64,000 nt of DNA from Hydrogenedens sp964549105 (lineage in GTDB: Bacteria; Hydrogenedentota; Hydrogenedentia; Hydrogenedentales; Hydrogenedentaceae), in the NCBI GenBank assembly GCA_964549105.1, contig CAZJTZ010000001.1, positions 248,001-312,000 of the forward strand. The letters run 5' to 3'. Of the stretch, positions 26,005-34,224 are shown in pieces. Position 1 is the stretch's first letter. Each line of letters opens with the position of its first letter. The notes beneath the pieces are model-generated. The model searched no databases. It saw nothing but the letters and a program-made list of their open reading frames with translations, and was not told the origin of the DNA. The position numbers and the translations under genes are program-made.

Positions 26005-26990
26005 GTTTATCTATTCCAAATGTAGAAGAAAATCAAATTTTTCGTCCAGACTCGTCGGATATAATTCGGATTGATGAACTATCACGCAAGTTCGGTTCTT
26101 ATGTGGCAGTAGACCATGTGTCATTAACAGTTCGTGAACGCAATATTTTTGGACTTTTAGGTCCTAATGGTTCTGGAAAAACCACATTAATCCGTATGTT
26201 ATGTGGTATCCTTCGTCCTACATCAGGAAAAGCACAAGTATTGGGTTATGATGTTGTAACAGAAAGCGAAGAAATAAAGAAATCAATAGGATATATGTCC
26301 CAACAGTTTAGTTTATATTCCGACCTTACTGTTATTGAGAACATTACTTTTTATGCAAAAGTATATGGGGTTACCTGGAGACAAAGAAAAGAACGCATTG
26401 ACGAAGTAGTAAATATTGTCGGAATCAAACCTTATCTAAACCAATTATCCGGTTCCCTTTCTGGTGGATGGAAGCGAAGGCTTGCTCTTGCCTGTGCCCT
26501 TGTACATAAGCCCAAATTGCTGTTTTTAGATGAACCCACAGCAGGAATAGACCCTGTTGCTCGGCGGGACTTATGGAATTTGCTTTTTGACCTTTCTGCA
26601 ACGGGAACAACTTTTTTTGTAACAACCCACTATATGGATGAAGCCGAACGATGCTCTCATTTAGGATACCTATATTTCTCTAAATTGATTGCCTGCGGGC
26701 ATCCAGAAGAATTGAAAGAAATACCTCAGGTAACACCTGAAGGGTGTGTTCGCTACGAACTTAAAATTGACCGACTAACTGAGGCTATGCGTGAATTATT
26801 AAAAATGGATTTTGTACAAGATGCTACTATGTTCTCCGATGCTATACACATTCTCATCGAACAAGGATATGAAGAGGAACTAAAACAATCTATTCAGGAA
26901 AAAGGGTTTCATATTAAGAGTTTCCAATTAATCCGACCAACACTCGAAGATGTATTTGTAACTTTAACACGTTCTTTTGGAAAAGAATAA
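26001..26990 (+). CDS. ABC transporter ATP-binding protein
   Basis: The 329-residue ATPase has Walker A GPNGSGKTT, Q-loop SQQFSLYSDLT, signature SLSGGWKRRLALACAL, Walker B KLLFLDEPTAGIDP and the switch His (FVTTHYMDEAE). The C-terminal 80 residues are the extension seen in DrrA/YbhF-type exporters. It pairs with the ABC-2 permease that follows by 2 bases and the HlyD adaptor before it. Together they form a YbhGFSR-like tripartite pump, probably exporting a drug, lipid or hydrophobic compound; the substrate is not predictable. Confidence 0.9.
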   Translation: MSLSIPNVEENQIFRPDSSDIIRIDELSRKFGSYVAVDHVSLTVRERNIFGLLGPNGSGKTTLIRMLCGILRPTSGKAQVLGYDVVTESEEIKKSIGYMSQQFSLYSDLTVIENITFYAKVYGVTWRQRKERIDEVVNIVGIKPYLNQLSGSLSGGWKRRLALACALVHKPKLLFLDEPTAGIDPVARRDLWNLLFDLSATGTTFFVTTHYMDEAERCSHLGYLYFSKLIACGHPEELKEIPQVTPEGCVRYELKIDRLTEAMRELLKMDFVQDATMFSDAIHILIEQGYEEELKQSIQEKGFHIKSFQLIRPTLEDVFVTLTRSFGKE

Positions 26991-26992
26991 AA

Positions 26993-28108
26993 ATGTTTCA
27001 TGGTTTTTCAGCAATAGTCTATAAAGAAACGAGACACATTATGCGAGACCCCGTAAGTCTCTTTCTTATGCTAATTATACCAAGTATTGAATTAACAATT
27101 TTTGGCTTTGCCGTAAATCTGGATATAAAAAATATAAGAACAGGCATATTAAACCAGGACAAAAAAATTGAAAGTAGAAACTTATTAGACCAGTTTGTAA
27201 ATTCGGGATATTTTGACATTGTTGAGATTTATAATAATGAAGAAGAGATGGCTGATGCTATGCGAAAGGGCAATATTCGAGTTGGAATACATATACCCCC
27301 TTATTATACAGATAGGGTATTAAAAAATGAGTATGTAGATGTGCAGGTTCTTATAGATGGCAGTGATTCAACCGTCGCTATGCAAGCCTTAAATGTAGGT
27401 AATGCTATAGGACTGCGTGCCTCGATAAAAGTTTTAAATAAAACAAAATCTTTACCCACCCAATTTCCAATAGATATCCGACCCCGAGTCCTCTTTAATC
27501 CAGACATGCGGACAGCAAACTTTATGATTCCCGGTTTATGTGGTGTTATTCTTCAGGTTATTGTAATGCTGCTTACTTCCTATACAATCGTTCGTGAAAA
27601 AGAACAAAAAACATTAGAACAATTAGTTGTTACTCCAGTTTCACGATTTGGACTGATGTTAGGCAAATTAGTTCCCTTTTTGGGAGTTGGGATATTTGAA
27701 ACGGCTTCTCTCCTTTTTTTAATGAGATTTTTATTCGAAGTGCCAATTACGGGTAGTATATTGCTTCTTGGCTTTTTTGCAATTATTTTCCTCTTTAGTA
27801 CGCTGGGATTGGGATTACTTGTTTCTACCTTTGCACAAAATCAAATTCAGTCTCTTCAAATATCATTCCTTATTTTTTTACCTTCCTTTTTACTATCAGG
27901 ATTTATGTTTCCGCAGGAAACTATGCCCAAATTTATTTATTGGATTGGAGAAATACTTCCAGCGACTTATTTTATTCGCATTCTTCGAGGGATAATCCTT
28001 CGTAATGCCGGTTTCTGGGACCTCTGGCATAATGGCGTTATTCTGGGTATAATGGGTATTGTTATAATTATAATTGCCTCCCTCCGATTCCATAAAACAG
28101 TTGGATAA
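26993..28108 (+). CDS. ABC-2 type permease
   Basis: The 371-residue protein has an N-terminal membrane segment (about residues 22-45), a large periplasmic domain (about 46-170), then five membrane segments from residue about 176 to the end. The layout is that of ABC2_membrane_3 permeases such as YbhS and YbhR. The segment YTIVREKEQKTLEQLVVTPV is the conserved coupling helix of the family. Only one permease gene is present, so it probably works as a homodimer with the preceding ATPase. Confidence 0.88.
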   Translation: MFHGFSAIVYKETRHIMRDPVSLFLMLIIPSIELTIFGFAVNLDIKNIRTGILNQDKKIESRNLLDQFVNSGYFDIVEIYNNEEEMADAMRKGNIRVGIHIPPYYTDRVLKNEYVDVQVLIDGSDSTVAMQALNVGNAIGLRASIKVLNKTKSLPTQFPIDIRPRVLFNPDMRTANFMIPGLCGVILQVIVMLLTSYTIVREKEQKTLEQLVVTPVSRFGLMLGKLVPFLGVGIFETASLLFLMRFLFEVPITGSILLLGFFAIIFLFSTLGLGLLVSTFAQNQIQSLQISFLIFLPSFLLSGFMFPQETMPKFIYWIGEILPATYFIRILRGIILRNAGFWDLWHNGVILGIMGIVIIIIASLRFHKTVG

Positions 28109-28128
28109 GTTCTCAAAAAATTATAAAG

Positions 28129-28158
28129 TTGCAGTAGTCTTACTGTATCAACGATAAT
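28129..28158 (+). promoter_or_regulatory. Candidate promoter for the MFS gene
   Basis: TTGCAG (28129-28134) and GATAAT (28153-28158) are spaced by 18 bases in the 101-bp gap between the permease and the MFS gene. Each hexamer has one or two departures from consensus. Confidence 0.33.
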
Positions 28159-28209
28159 CCCTTACTTTACCTTTAAAATCCCTATTAAAACGAAAGAAAA
28201 GAAGTATTT

Positions 28210-29490
28210 ATGTCTCGTAAAAGCGTCATTCCTTTAATATTACTGTGCCTTGTAGGTTTTTGGGTAGATTTTGCTACTATGGTGGGAATTGTGGCTCTGC
28301 CTTTTTTAATTCTTGAACATGTTCCTGGCGGTAATACTGCACTTTCAGGAAAAGTTTTTGCTGTGCAAATGGCAACTTATACAATTGTTTGCCTATTCAT
28401 GGCAAGGATTGTAGGAAAATCAAAAAAGATTTTGATGTGGTCAAGATGGGGTGTAATTATCTTTGCATTTTCTTATTCTCTATATCCTTTCTTCCCTTAT
28501 AAGATAACTTTTTACCTATTTTCAGCAATTTCCTTTATCGCTATGGCTCTTTCATGGCCCGCTTTTTATGCATGGGTAGGAACAGAAGTAGATGAACATA
28601 AAAGGCAACGAGACCTTGCTTTTTTTAATGTTTCATGGAGTTTAGGTTTTACATTAGGACCCCTCTTTGCCGGTCCACTTTATGACCTGGATTATAGAGC
28701 ACCTTATATCCTGATATTCTTAATTAGTATACTTGCGTTTATTTTACTGTTATTTATTAAAGATAAAGAAAATCATATTGATTTAGATAAAAATTTATCT
28801 CAGGAAACAGCAATTGGCAATAATAAAGAAAACATAAATGAACTATATTTGTATCCTTATTGGATTGGCGTTTTCCTTGCAAACCTATTGGCAGTTATTC
28901 CTCGTTCTACTTATGCCGAACACTTAAAGAAGATGGTTTCAGATGGAGAACTTCGTTTCCTATTTGAAAATGCTACAAGTTCTATCCTACAAACAAACCC
29001 AGCCACAAAATTTTCCTGGCCCTCTGCAGCAATGGCTTTTGCCACGGCAAGTATATTTTTATTATTTGCATGGACATATTTCTGGAAACATCGTATTTCC
29101 ATATTGATTCTGTCTCAGGGGATATGTGCTCTTACTTTTTTGGCACTGTCAGGAACGAAAAGTATCATTTTAATATGTTTGTCATTTGCCATGATAGGTG
29201 CTAATCATGGAATAACTTTTTTTGCCAGCACCTATTACAGTGTTCATCACCCAGAACTTCGTCATAGAAGGGCTTCTATTAATGAAGGGCTTGTCGGTTT
29301 GGGAGGTGTAGTTGGAAGTATTATTTTTGGATTTCTGGTAGAAAAATATGGAGTAACTTTTTCATATAAATTTGTGGCTCTAATCGTGATTATTGTTATC
29401 TTTTCTGAATTGTTAATTTTTAATTCTATGAACAAAAAGATAAAATATTTAAACAACAATAAAAATGAATTAAACTCAAAAACCAGTTAA
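28210..29490 (+). CDS. Major facilitator superfamily transporter
   Basis: A 426-residue inner membrane protein with about twelve hydrophobic segments and a central cytoplasmic loop (residues about 185-215, KDKENHIDLDKNLSQ). The segment between helices 2 and 3 and the LGFTLGPLFAGPLYD stretch in helix 5 fit MFS patterns of the drug/sugar exporter type. A second loop of about 60 residues near 225-270 is hydrophilic. The substrate is unknown. It starts a run with the Pcs-like, GT-C and phosphopantetheinyl transferase genes on the same strand with short gaps, but the ABC pump upstream is probably a separate unit. Confidence 0.8.
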   Translation: MSRKSVIPLILLCLVGFWVDFATMVGIVALPFLILEHVPGGNTALSGKVFAVQMATYTIVCLFMARIVGKSKKILMWSRWGVIIFAFSYSLYPFFPYKITFYLFSAISFIAMALSWPAFYAWVGTEVDEHKRQRDLAFFNVSWSLGFTLGPLFAGPLYDLDYRAPYILIFLISILAFILLLFIKDKENHIDLDKNLSQETAIGNNKENINELYLYPYWIGVFLANLLAVIPRSTYAEHLKKMVSDGELRFLFENATSSILQTNPATKFSWPSAAMAFATASIFLLFAWTYFWKHRISILILSQGICALTFLALSGTKSIILICLSFAMIGANHGITFFASTYYSVHHPELRHRRASINEGLVGLGGVVGSIIFGFLVEKYGVTFSYKFVALIVIIVIFSELLIFNSMNKKIKYLNNNKNELNSKTS

Positions 29491-29508
29491 TATTCAATAG
29501 TTTAAGAT

Positions 29509-30228
29509 ATGTCAGGAACAAACAATTTCTCTTACATCAGATATATTTTAGCATGGGCAATACACTTATTCACGGCATTAGGGGCTGTATTCGGTTTTCT
29601 GGCAATTATTGCTATTAGTCGTCATGAATGGCTGTTAGCCTTTGTGTGGATGGCTGTTACTGTGTTTATTGACTCCATTGATGGCATTCTGGCACGGGCT
29701 TTTAAGGTGCAGGAGGTGCTTCCTAATTTTGATGGTGCTTTATTAGATAATATTGTGGATTATTTTACCTATGTGATTGTTCCTGCAAGTTTTTTATATG
29801 AAACCCATAGTGTCCCTTATAAACTTAATTTGTTGTCAGCGATTTTGATAACCCTTTCTTCTGCTTATCAATTTTGCCAATCAGAAGCAAAAACTGATAA
29901 CCATTGGTTTAAGGGTTTTCCTTCTTATTGGAATATTGTCGTCCTTTATATTTTCCTATTAGATTTGCCAGAAGAGATAAATTTTTTAATAATTCTTGTC
30001 TTGACAATATTGGTTTTTATCCCCATCCGATATTTATATCCGAGTAGGGCAGAACAGTATCGGTCAATTAATTTGTTTCTTGTCTTTATCTGGGCATTGT
30101 TAATTGTAATTTCTCTTTGCACATACCCGAATCATTATTTTTATATTTACCTATCTTTGATATATGTTGTTTACTACTTTGGATATAGTATATATTGGAC
30201 TATAAGACTAAATAGGGTTAGGTTATGA
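29509..30228 (+). CDS. pcs: CDP-alcohol phosphatidyltransferase, phosphatidylcholine-synthase-like
   Basis: The 239-residue membrane protein has the CDP-alcohol motif DG-x2-AR...G-x3-D-x3-D (DGILARAFKV...FDGALLDNIVD). Between AR and G are 12 residues rather than the usual 8, and EVLPNFDGALLD resembles the EVLPxxxGxxLD of phosphatidylcholine synthase, which condenses CDP-diacylglycerol with choline. About eight membrane segments are visible. Length is normal for Pcs (about 240). The symbol rests on this motif; a related headgroup transferase is possible. It overlaps the following GT-C gene by 4 bases. Confidence 0.78.
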   Translation: MSGTNNFSYIRYILAWAIHLFTALGAVFGFLAIIAISRHEWLLAFVWMAVTVFIDSIDGILARAFKVQEVLPNFDGALLDNIVDYFTYVIVPASFLYETHSVPYKLNLLSAILITLSSAYQFCQSEAKTDNHWFKGFPSYWNIVVLYIFLLDLPEEINFLIILVLTILVFIPIRYLYPSRAEQYRSINLFLVFIWALLIVISLCTYPNHYFYIYLSLIYVVYYFGYSIYWTIRLNRVRL

Positions 30229-31754
30229 AATTTAAAAGCATGCTTCAAGAATCAAAGAAAAACCAATGGAAGGAATTGATAATACTAATCTCTTTGGGTA
30301 TTTCTTTAATAATAGTGGCTCTATATAATTACTATTTACAACCCTGGACATTAGACGATGCTTTTATTACTTTCCGTTATGCTGAGAACTTTGTGGAAGG
30401 AAAGGGTATTGTTTATAACGAAGGTGAATATGTAGAAGGATATACTTGCTTTCTCTGGCTGATACTACTTGCAGGACTCAAAAAGATAGGCTTAGATTTA
30501 CTCTTAGCCTCAAAGGTTCTTGGGATTTTATTCACATTTCTCACTATATTTTTAGCCTCTCAACTGCACAAAATAATATCAGGAACGCATTGGCTCGTAT
30601 CGGTAATAGCAGTTCTTTTAATGGGTACCTTTGGCACTTTTACGGCGTGGGCAATGAGTGGGATGGAAACATCTATGACAGCCTTTCTAATCTTTTTGAC
30701 CTTTCTTTTATTTAGTTCTTTAATTTCGCGAGATTCAAAATCAAGAGTAGGATATTTTTTTGTAGGTATTTTATCAGCACTTGCAACGATGTCGCGTCCA
30801 GATGCAGGAATTATTCTCCCTGTACTCGCTTTCTGCTCTGTAATTCATTGTTATAAAGAAAAAAGATGGTCCAGTTCTATCCTTATTATTTTAGGCTTTT
30901 CTATTCTTTTTGTTCCTTATTTTATCTGGCGTTATTACTACTATGGCTGGCTATTACCAAACACTTTCTATGTGAAAGTAGGTTCTTCAATAGAGCAAAT
31001 TAAAAGAGGATTCACTTACACTAAAGACTTTTTAATATATACCTCTCTTATCTGGGTTCCATTCCTCTTGATGCAGATAATCTCATTAAAATCGCTTGGG
31101 AACAAAGGATTAATTATTTTTGGAATGAGCCTTACCGTTTTTTTGAATATATTGTATGTAATTGTAGTAGGCGGTGATTGTATGCCTGCACATCGTTTTT
31201 TTACACCGATAGCACCTCTGTTAGTGTCAATAAGTGCTTTTATGATAATCCTTCCTGAAATATCTATTTCAAAAGGTCTTTTATTTGCTCTTGCCTTAGT
31301 ATGTTTTAATATATGGCAGCTAAAAAATGACTCTTCCCTTTATGACAGAATTGTTGAAGATAAAGTTGCAGAACGCGGAACGGAAGTGGGATTATGGTTT
31401 CGTGAAAATGTTCCACCTGACTCGCTACTTGCTACGAATACGGCTGGTAGTGTGGCTTATTATTCTCGTTTGAAAACTATTGATATGCTCGGGCTCAATG
31501 ATGTGCATATTGCTCATAGAGAGGTTAAAACATTGGGGAAAGGTTTTGCTGGACATGAGAAAGGAGATGGTAAATATGTCCTTTCCAGGAAACCCGATTA
31601 TGTTATGTTCGGTTCTGCCTCAGGGAGCAAAGACCCACGATTTCCAAGCGACCGTGAAATGGCCCCTGAACCAGAATTTAGAAATAATTATGTTTATAAA
31701 CAACATACCTTACCCTCCGGAAGAATTTTCCATTTATACGAGCGAAAAAAATAG
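30225..31754 (+). CDS. GT-C fold membrane glycosyltransferase
   Basis: A 509-residue polytopic protein with around ten to twelve membrane helices and a soluble C-terminal domain (residues about 375-509). After the first helix the loop WTLDDAFITFRYAENFVEGKG holds a DD pair, the metal/catalytic site of GT-C enzymes that use polyprenyl-phosphate sugars, and VEGYTCFLWLILL continues the family pattern also seen in mycobacterial AftB-like proteins. The C-terminal part has VPPDSLLATNTAGSVAYYS and IDMLGLNDVHIA, conserved in this family. It likely glycosylates an envelope component in the periplasm. Donor and acceptor are unknown. It overlaps the preceding gene by 4 bases. Confidence 0.78.
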   Translation: MKFKSMLQESKKNQWKELIILISLGISLIIVALYNYYLQPWTLDDAFITFRYAENFVEGKGIVYNEGEYVEGYTCFLWLILLAGLKKIGLDLLLASKVLGILFTFLTIFLASQLHKIISGTHWLVSVIAVLLMGTFGTFTAWAMSGMETSMTAFLIFLTFLLFSSLISRDSKSRVGYFFVGILSALATMSRPDAGIILPVLAFCSVIHCYKEKRWSSSILIILGFSILFVPYFIWRYYYYGWLLPNTFYVKVGSSIEQIKRGFTYTKDFLIYTSLIWVPFLLMQIISLKSLGNKGLIIFGMSLTVFLNILYVIVVGGDCMPAHRFFTPIAPLLVSISAFMIILPEISISKGLLFALALVCFNIWQLKNDSSLYDRIVEDKVAERGTEVGLWFRENVPPDSLLATNTAGSVAYYSRLKTIDMLGLNDVHIAHREVKTLGKGFAGHEKGDGKYVLSRKPDYVMFGSASGSKDPRFPSDREMAPEPEFRNNYVYKQHTLPSGRIFHLYERKK

Positions 31755-31759
31755 AAAAT

Positions 31760-32557
31760 ATGTCGTTCAATTTGACTCATGAAGATACTGCACTTCTATT
31801 CATTCCAATCAATATTTTTACAGAAGAAGAACTAATTCCATTATTGACTGATTGTAATTTCTTTTCTCATGATTTTTTTGATTATGTTGCTGAATGTTGT
31901 TCTAAAAAACGGAGGATGGAGTTATTATTAGGCAGATTTTTGATTCTCCAGATTATGCAGTTCTTAAATGTCAATGTATGCTTTTATGACTCTATTAAAA
32001 AGAAGGAAGTTTTGTGGTTAATAAATTCCACTCATGCTGCGGAAGGCACAATTTTTCTTTCAATAAGCCATACTAACTCATGGATGGTGTTGGCATTAAG
32101 TCTTTTATCAAAGGTTTGTGTTGATATTGAAACCCAAAAAGAGAAAGCACAAAAAGCAAACATGATGTTGAAAAGGAGGTTATCATTAAACTTTACCCCT
32201 GATGACTTATTATCCTCAAAATTCTTATGGACTCTATATGAAGCATTGTATAAGTTAAATGTTTCAACAGAAAAACAGAAGGAAATTATAGATTGTGTGA
32301 TAAATAAAGTTAATAATATTCCTTCCCAAACAAATGAAGGAATAACTTATTATCACATTTCTTTAAGCGGTTACAAAATTTTTCTCTGGGAAGATAGCAA
32401 TCTTCCAGGTCCAGGGTGTTTGGTTATAGCAGAAAAGCCTTCAAAAAGAATAAAGATTTACACTGCTAATAGAAAAGAACAGGTATTAAAAAAGCCCTGC
32501 AAGATTAGTCTTACAGGGCTTTTTAAGTTCGAGCCAAAATGGGAAATTGTTATCTAA
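31760..32557 (+). CDS. Sfp-type 4'-phosphopantetheinyl transferase
   Basis: The 265-residue protein would attach phosphopantetheine to a carrier protein. The motifs are FLSISHTNSWMVLALS (SHs strand), VCVDIET (metal-binding Asp and Glu) and FLWTLYEALYKL, equivalent to the W-x-x-KEA-x-x-K motif, with Glu kept but the Lys before it replaced by Tyr. It follows the GT-C gene by 5 bases without a clear ribosome binding site. Its last 23 codons contain a strong terminator hairpin, so the C-terminal KKPCKISLTGLFKF is encoded by the stem. No polyketide, peptide synthetase or other carrier gene is in the window, so its target is unknown. Confidence 0.75.
   Translation: MSFNLTHEDTALLFIPINIFTEEELIPLLTDCNFFSHDFFDYVAECCSKKRRMELLLGRFLILQIMQFLNVNVCFYDSIKKKEVLWLINSTHAAEGTIFLSISHTNSWMVLALSLLSKVCVDIETQKEKAQKANMMLKRRLSLNFTPDDLLSSKFLWTLYEALYKLNVSTEKQKEIIDCVINKVNNIPSQTNEGITYYHISLSGYKIFLWEDSNLPGPGCLVIAEKPSKRIKIYTANRKEQVLKKPCKISLTGLFKFEPKWEIVI
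32489..32524. terminator. Strong hairpin inside the 3' end of the PPTase gene
   Basis: AAAAAGCCCTG (32489-32499) pairs perfectly with CAGGGCTTTTT (32514-32524); after a C/A mismatch the stem continues for four more pairs (AAGA/TCTT) closing a TTAG tetraloop. The A-tract and T-tract on either side make it a bidirectional intrinsic terminator for the convergent PPTase and oxidoreductase genes. It lies 31 bases before the PPTase stop codon. Confidence 0.8.
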
Positions 32558-33922
32558 CTATAATGGAAGTTCCCAGCCTTTACGATACTCTTTTGTAAGG
32601 TATTTATTGGCTTTCTTCAGATTTGTAATCTTCATGGAAGCCACATCGAATTCAATCTTTTCTCCGACATGAAGTGCCACATTACCCATATTCGCAACTT
32701 CCGTCAAAGGTCCTGCATACTCGAAATCGGAGCAAGCCTTTTGATTTGTTTTGATACTTTCTATCCAATTCTTAAATGGATTTTCTTCAGGAATACGAGG
32801 GATAGTCGGCTCCGGTTTCTTGTAATCTTTCATCTTCGCTGCTGGAACTAATCTTGAGTCTCCACCATAGCAACCCGTTGTAAGATAACCATTAGTTCCT
32901 ACAAACAATGAACCATTATCTCCATCGCCTAATTTTTCATCTGCGGGAATGTCTGCTGGACGCGGAGGAAGTAATTTACCATCATACCAGTAAACATCCA
33001 CAGGCGGCATGCTGCCACGAGCAGGAAATTGATATTTAATAATAGATTTATTAGGAGCAGTTTGTTCGTTCATACCCTCTTGCTGAATAACCTCAACCGT
33101 GTAATTAGGGGCTTCATATAATTTTAATGCCCAAAACGCAGGGTCCATAATATGGCACGCCATATCGCCTATAGCACCACAGCCAAAATCCCACCAACCT
33201 CTCCACTTAAACGGTGCATAATTGGGATTATAAGGTCTCATAGGTGCAGGTCCTATCCACAAATTCCATTCCATCGTAGGCGGGACTTCTTTCTTTGGCA
33301 GCGGTTTTGTAATTCCTTGGGGCCAAATAGGACGGTTTGTCCAGATATGAGCCTCTTTCACATCGCCAATAGCACCAGCCCATATCATTTCACACATCTC
33401 ACGAACACCATCTCCAGCATGACCCTGGTTACCCATCTGTGTAATTACGCCTGTCTCTTTCGCAATTTTTGTTAAAAAGCGGGCTTCGGCAATTGTATGC
33501 GTTAGAGGCTTCTGCACACGGACATGCTTCCCCATCATCATTGCCATATAAGCCGCAGGAGCGTGGATATGGTCAGGGGTAGAAATAATTACCGCATCAA
33601 TTTCTTTATCCATTTCTTCTAACATTTTTCTGTAATCTTTATATTTTCTTGCATCAGGAAGCAGATAAAAAGTTTCTTCTGCCTTTTTATCATCTACATC
33701 ACAAAGAGCAATAATATTTTCACTTTTGCAATTCATAACATCGCCTTTTCCTTGTCCACCCACTCCGATACCTGCGATATTAAGTTTCTCATTGGGAGAG
33801 ACCTTTCTTGGTACAACACTGGCTGTATTTACTGTCTGTTTCTTCGCAAAGGCAGTCCCTACTAACGCACATGTCGTAGTTGCAGCAAGAAATGCTCGCC
33901 GAGTTAATCTACTATCATTCAT
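32558..33922 (-). CDS. Tat-exported Gfo/Idh/MocA family oxidoreductase
   Basis: The 454-residue protein has a twin-arginine signal (SRLTRRAFLAATTTCALVG) ending near AFA, a Rossmann NAD(P) domain (IAGIGVGGQGKGDV, ALCDVDD) and a C-terminal alpha/beta substrate domain. VQKPLTHTIAEA carries the Lys that corresponds to the EKP motif. The start at 33922 is chosen because GGAGG lies exactly 8 bases upstream; ATG at 33928 is too close, and the frame is also open to an ATG at 33964 without support. Family members in Planctomycetes act on sugars or inositols in the periplasm. The stop codon is adjacent to the stop of the PPTase gene. Confidence 0.9.
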   Translation of the reverse strand: MNDSRLTRRAFLAATTTCALVGTAFAKKQTVNTASVVPRKVSPNEKLNIAGIGVGGQGKGDVMNCKSENIIALCDVDDKKAEETFYLLPDARKYKDYRKMLEEMDKEIDAVIISTPDHIHAPAAYMAMMMGKHVRVQKPLTHTIAEARFLTKIAKETGVITQMGNQGHAGDGVREMCEMIWAGAIGDVKEAHIWTNRPIWPQGITKPLPKKEVPPTMEWNLWIGPAPMRPYNPNYAPFKWRGWWDFGCGAIGDMACHIMDPAFWALKLYEAPNYTVEVIQQEGMNEQTAPNKSIIKYQFPARGSMPPVDVYWYDGKLLPPRPADIPADEKLGDGDNGSLFVGTNGYLTTGCYGGDSRLVPAAKMKDYKKPEPTIPRIPEENPFKNWIESIKTNQKACSDFEYAGPLTEVANMGNVALHVGEKIEFDVASMKITNLKKANKYLTKEYRKGWELPL

Positions 33923-34015
33923 GGTCATAACCTCCAAAAGTTGTTTACATTTATGTTTAAACAAAACTCCCCTCAGTCACACGACCAAAGAGAAAAATAC
34001 AAATATTATAGCTAT

Positions 34016-34043
34016 ATTATAGCAATTATAATTCTAAAAGCAA
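34016..34043 (-). promoter_or_regulatory. Candidate promoter for the Tat oxidoreductase
   Basis: On the minus strand TTGCTT (34043-34038) is 16 bases from TATAAT (34021-34016). A second TATAAT lies 11 bases further on (34010-34005). The leader to the chosen start would be about 85 bases. Confidence 0.35.
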
Positions 34044-34110
34044 TATTCAAATAGAAAAACAAAATGTAGAAAGATATAAATATACATAATCCAATTTAAT
34101 TAGAAACAAT

Positions 34111-34139
34111 TTGTCTTTATCTCATCTATGTTATATAAC
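34111..34139 (+). promoter_or_regulatory. Candidate promoter for the ExeA-like gene
   Basis: TTGTCT (34111-34116) and TATAAC (34134-34139) are separated by 17 bases. The leader to the ATG at 34225 would be about 80 bases. Confidence 0.35.
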
Positions 34140-34224
34140 TCATTCATTTTTTATTTAACACTAAAAATAGGTAAAATAAACGAAGAAAAGATATTTATAA
34201 TAATGGAAGTGTAGATATTTCAAT

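Larger units (their letters stand above)
33923..34224. other. Divergent regulatory region, no gene
   Basis: This 302-base A+T-rich gap separates the Tat oxidoreductase from the ExeA-like gene. It contains the ribosome binding site of the former (33931-33935), one candidate promoter on each strand, and a duplicated TATAAT-like sequence. I see no small gene or RNA. Confidence 0.5.
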
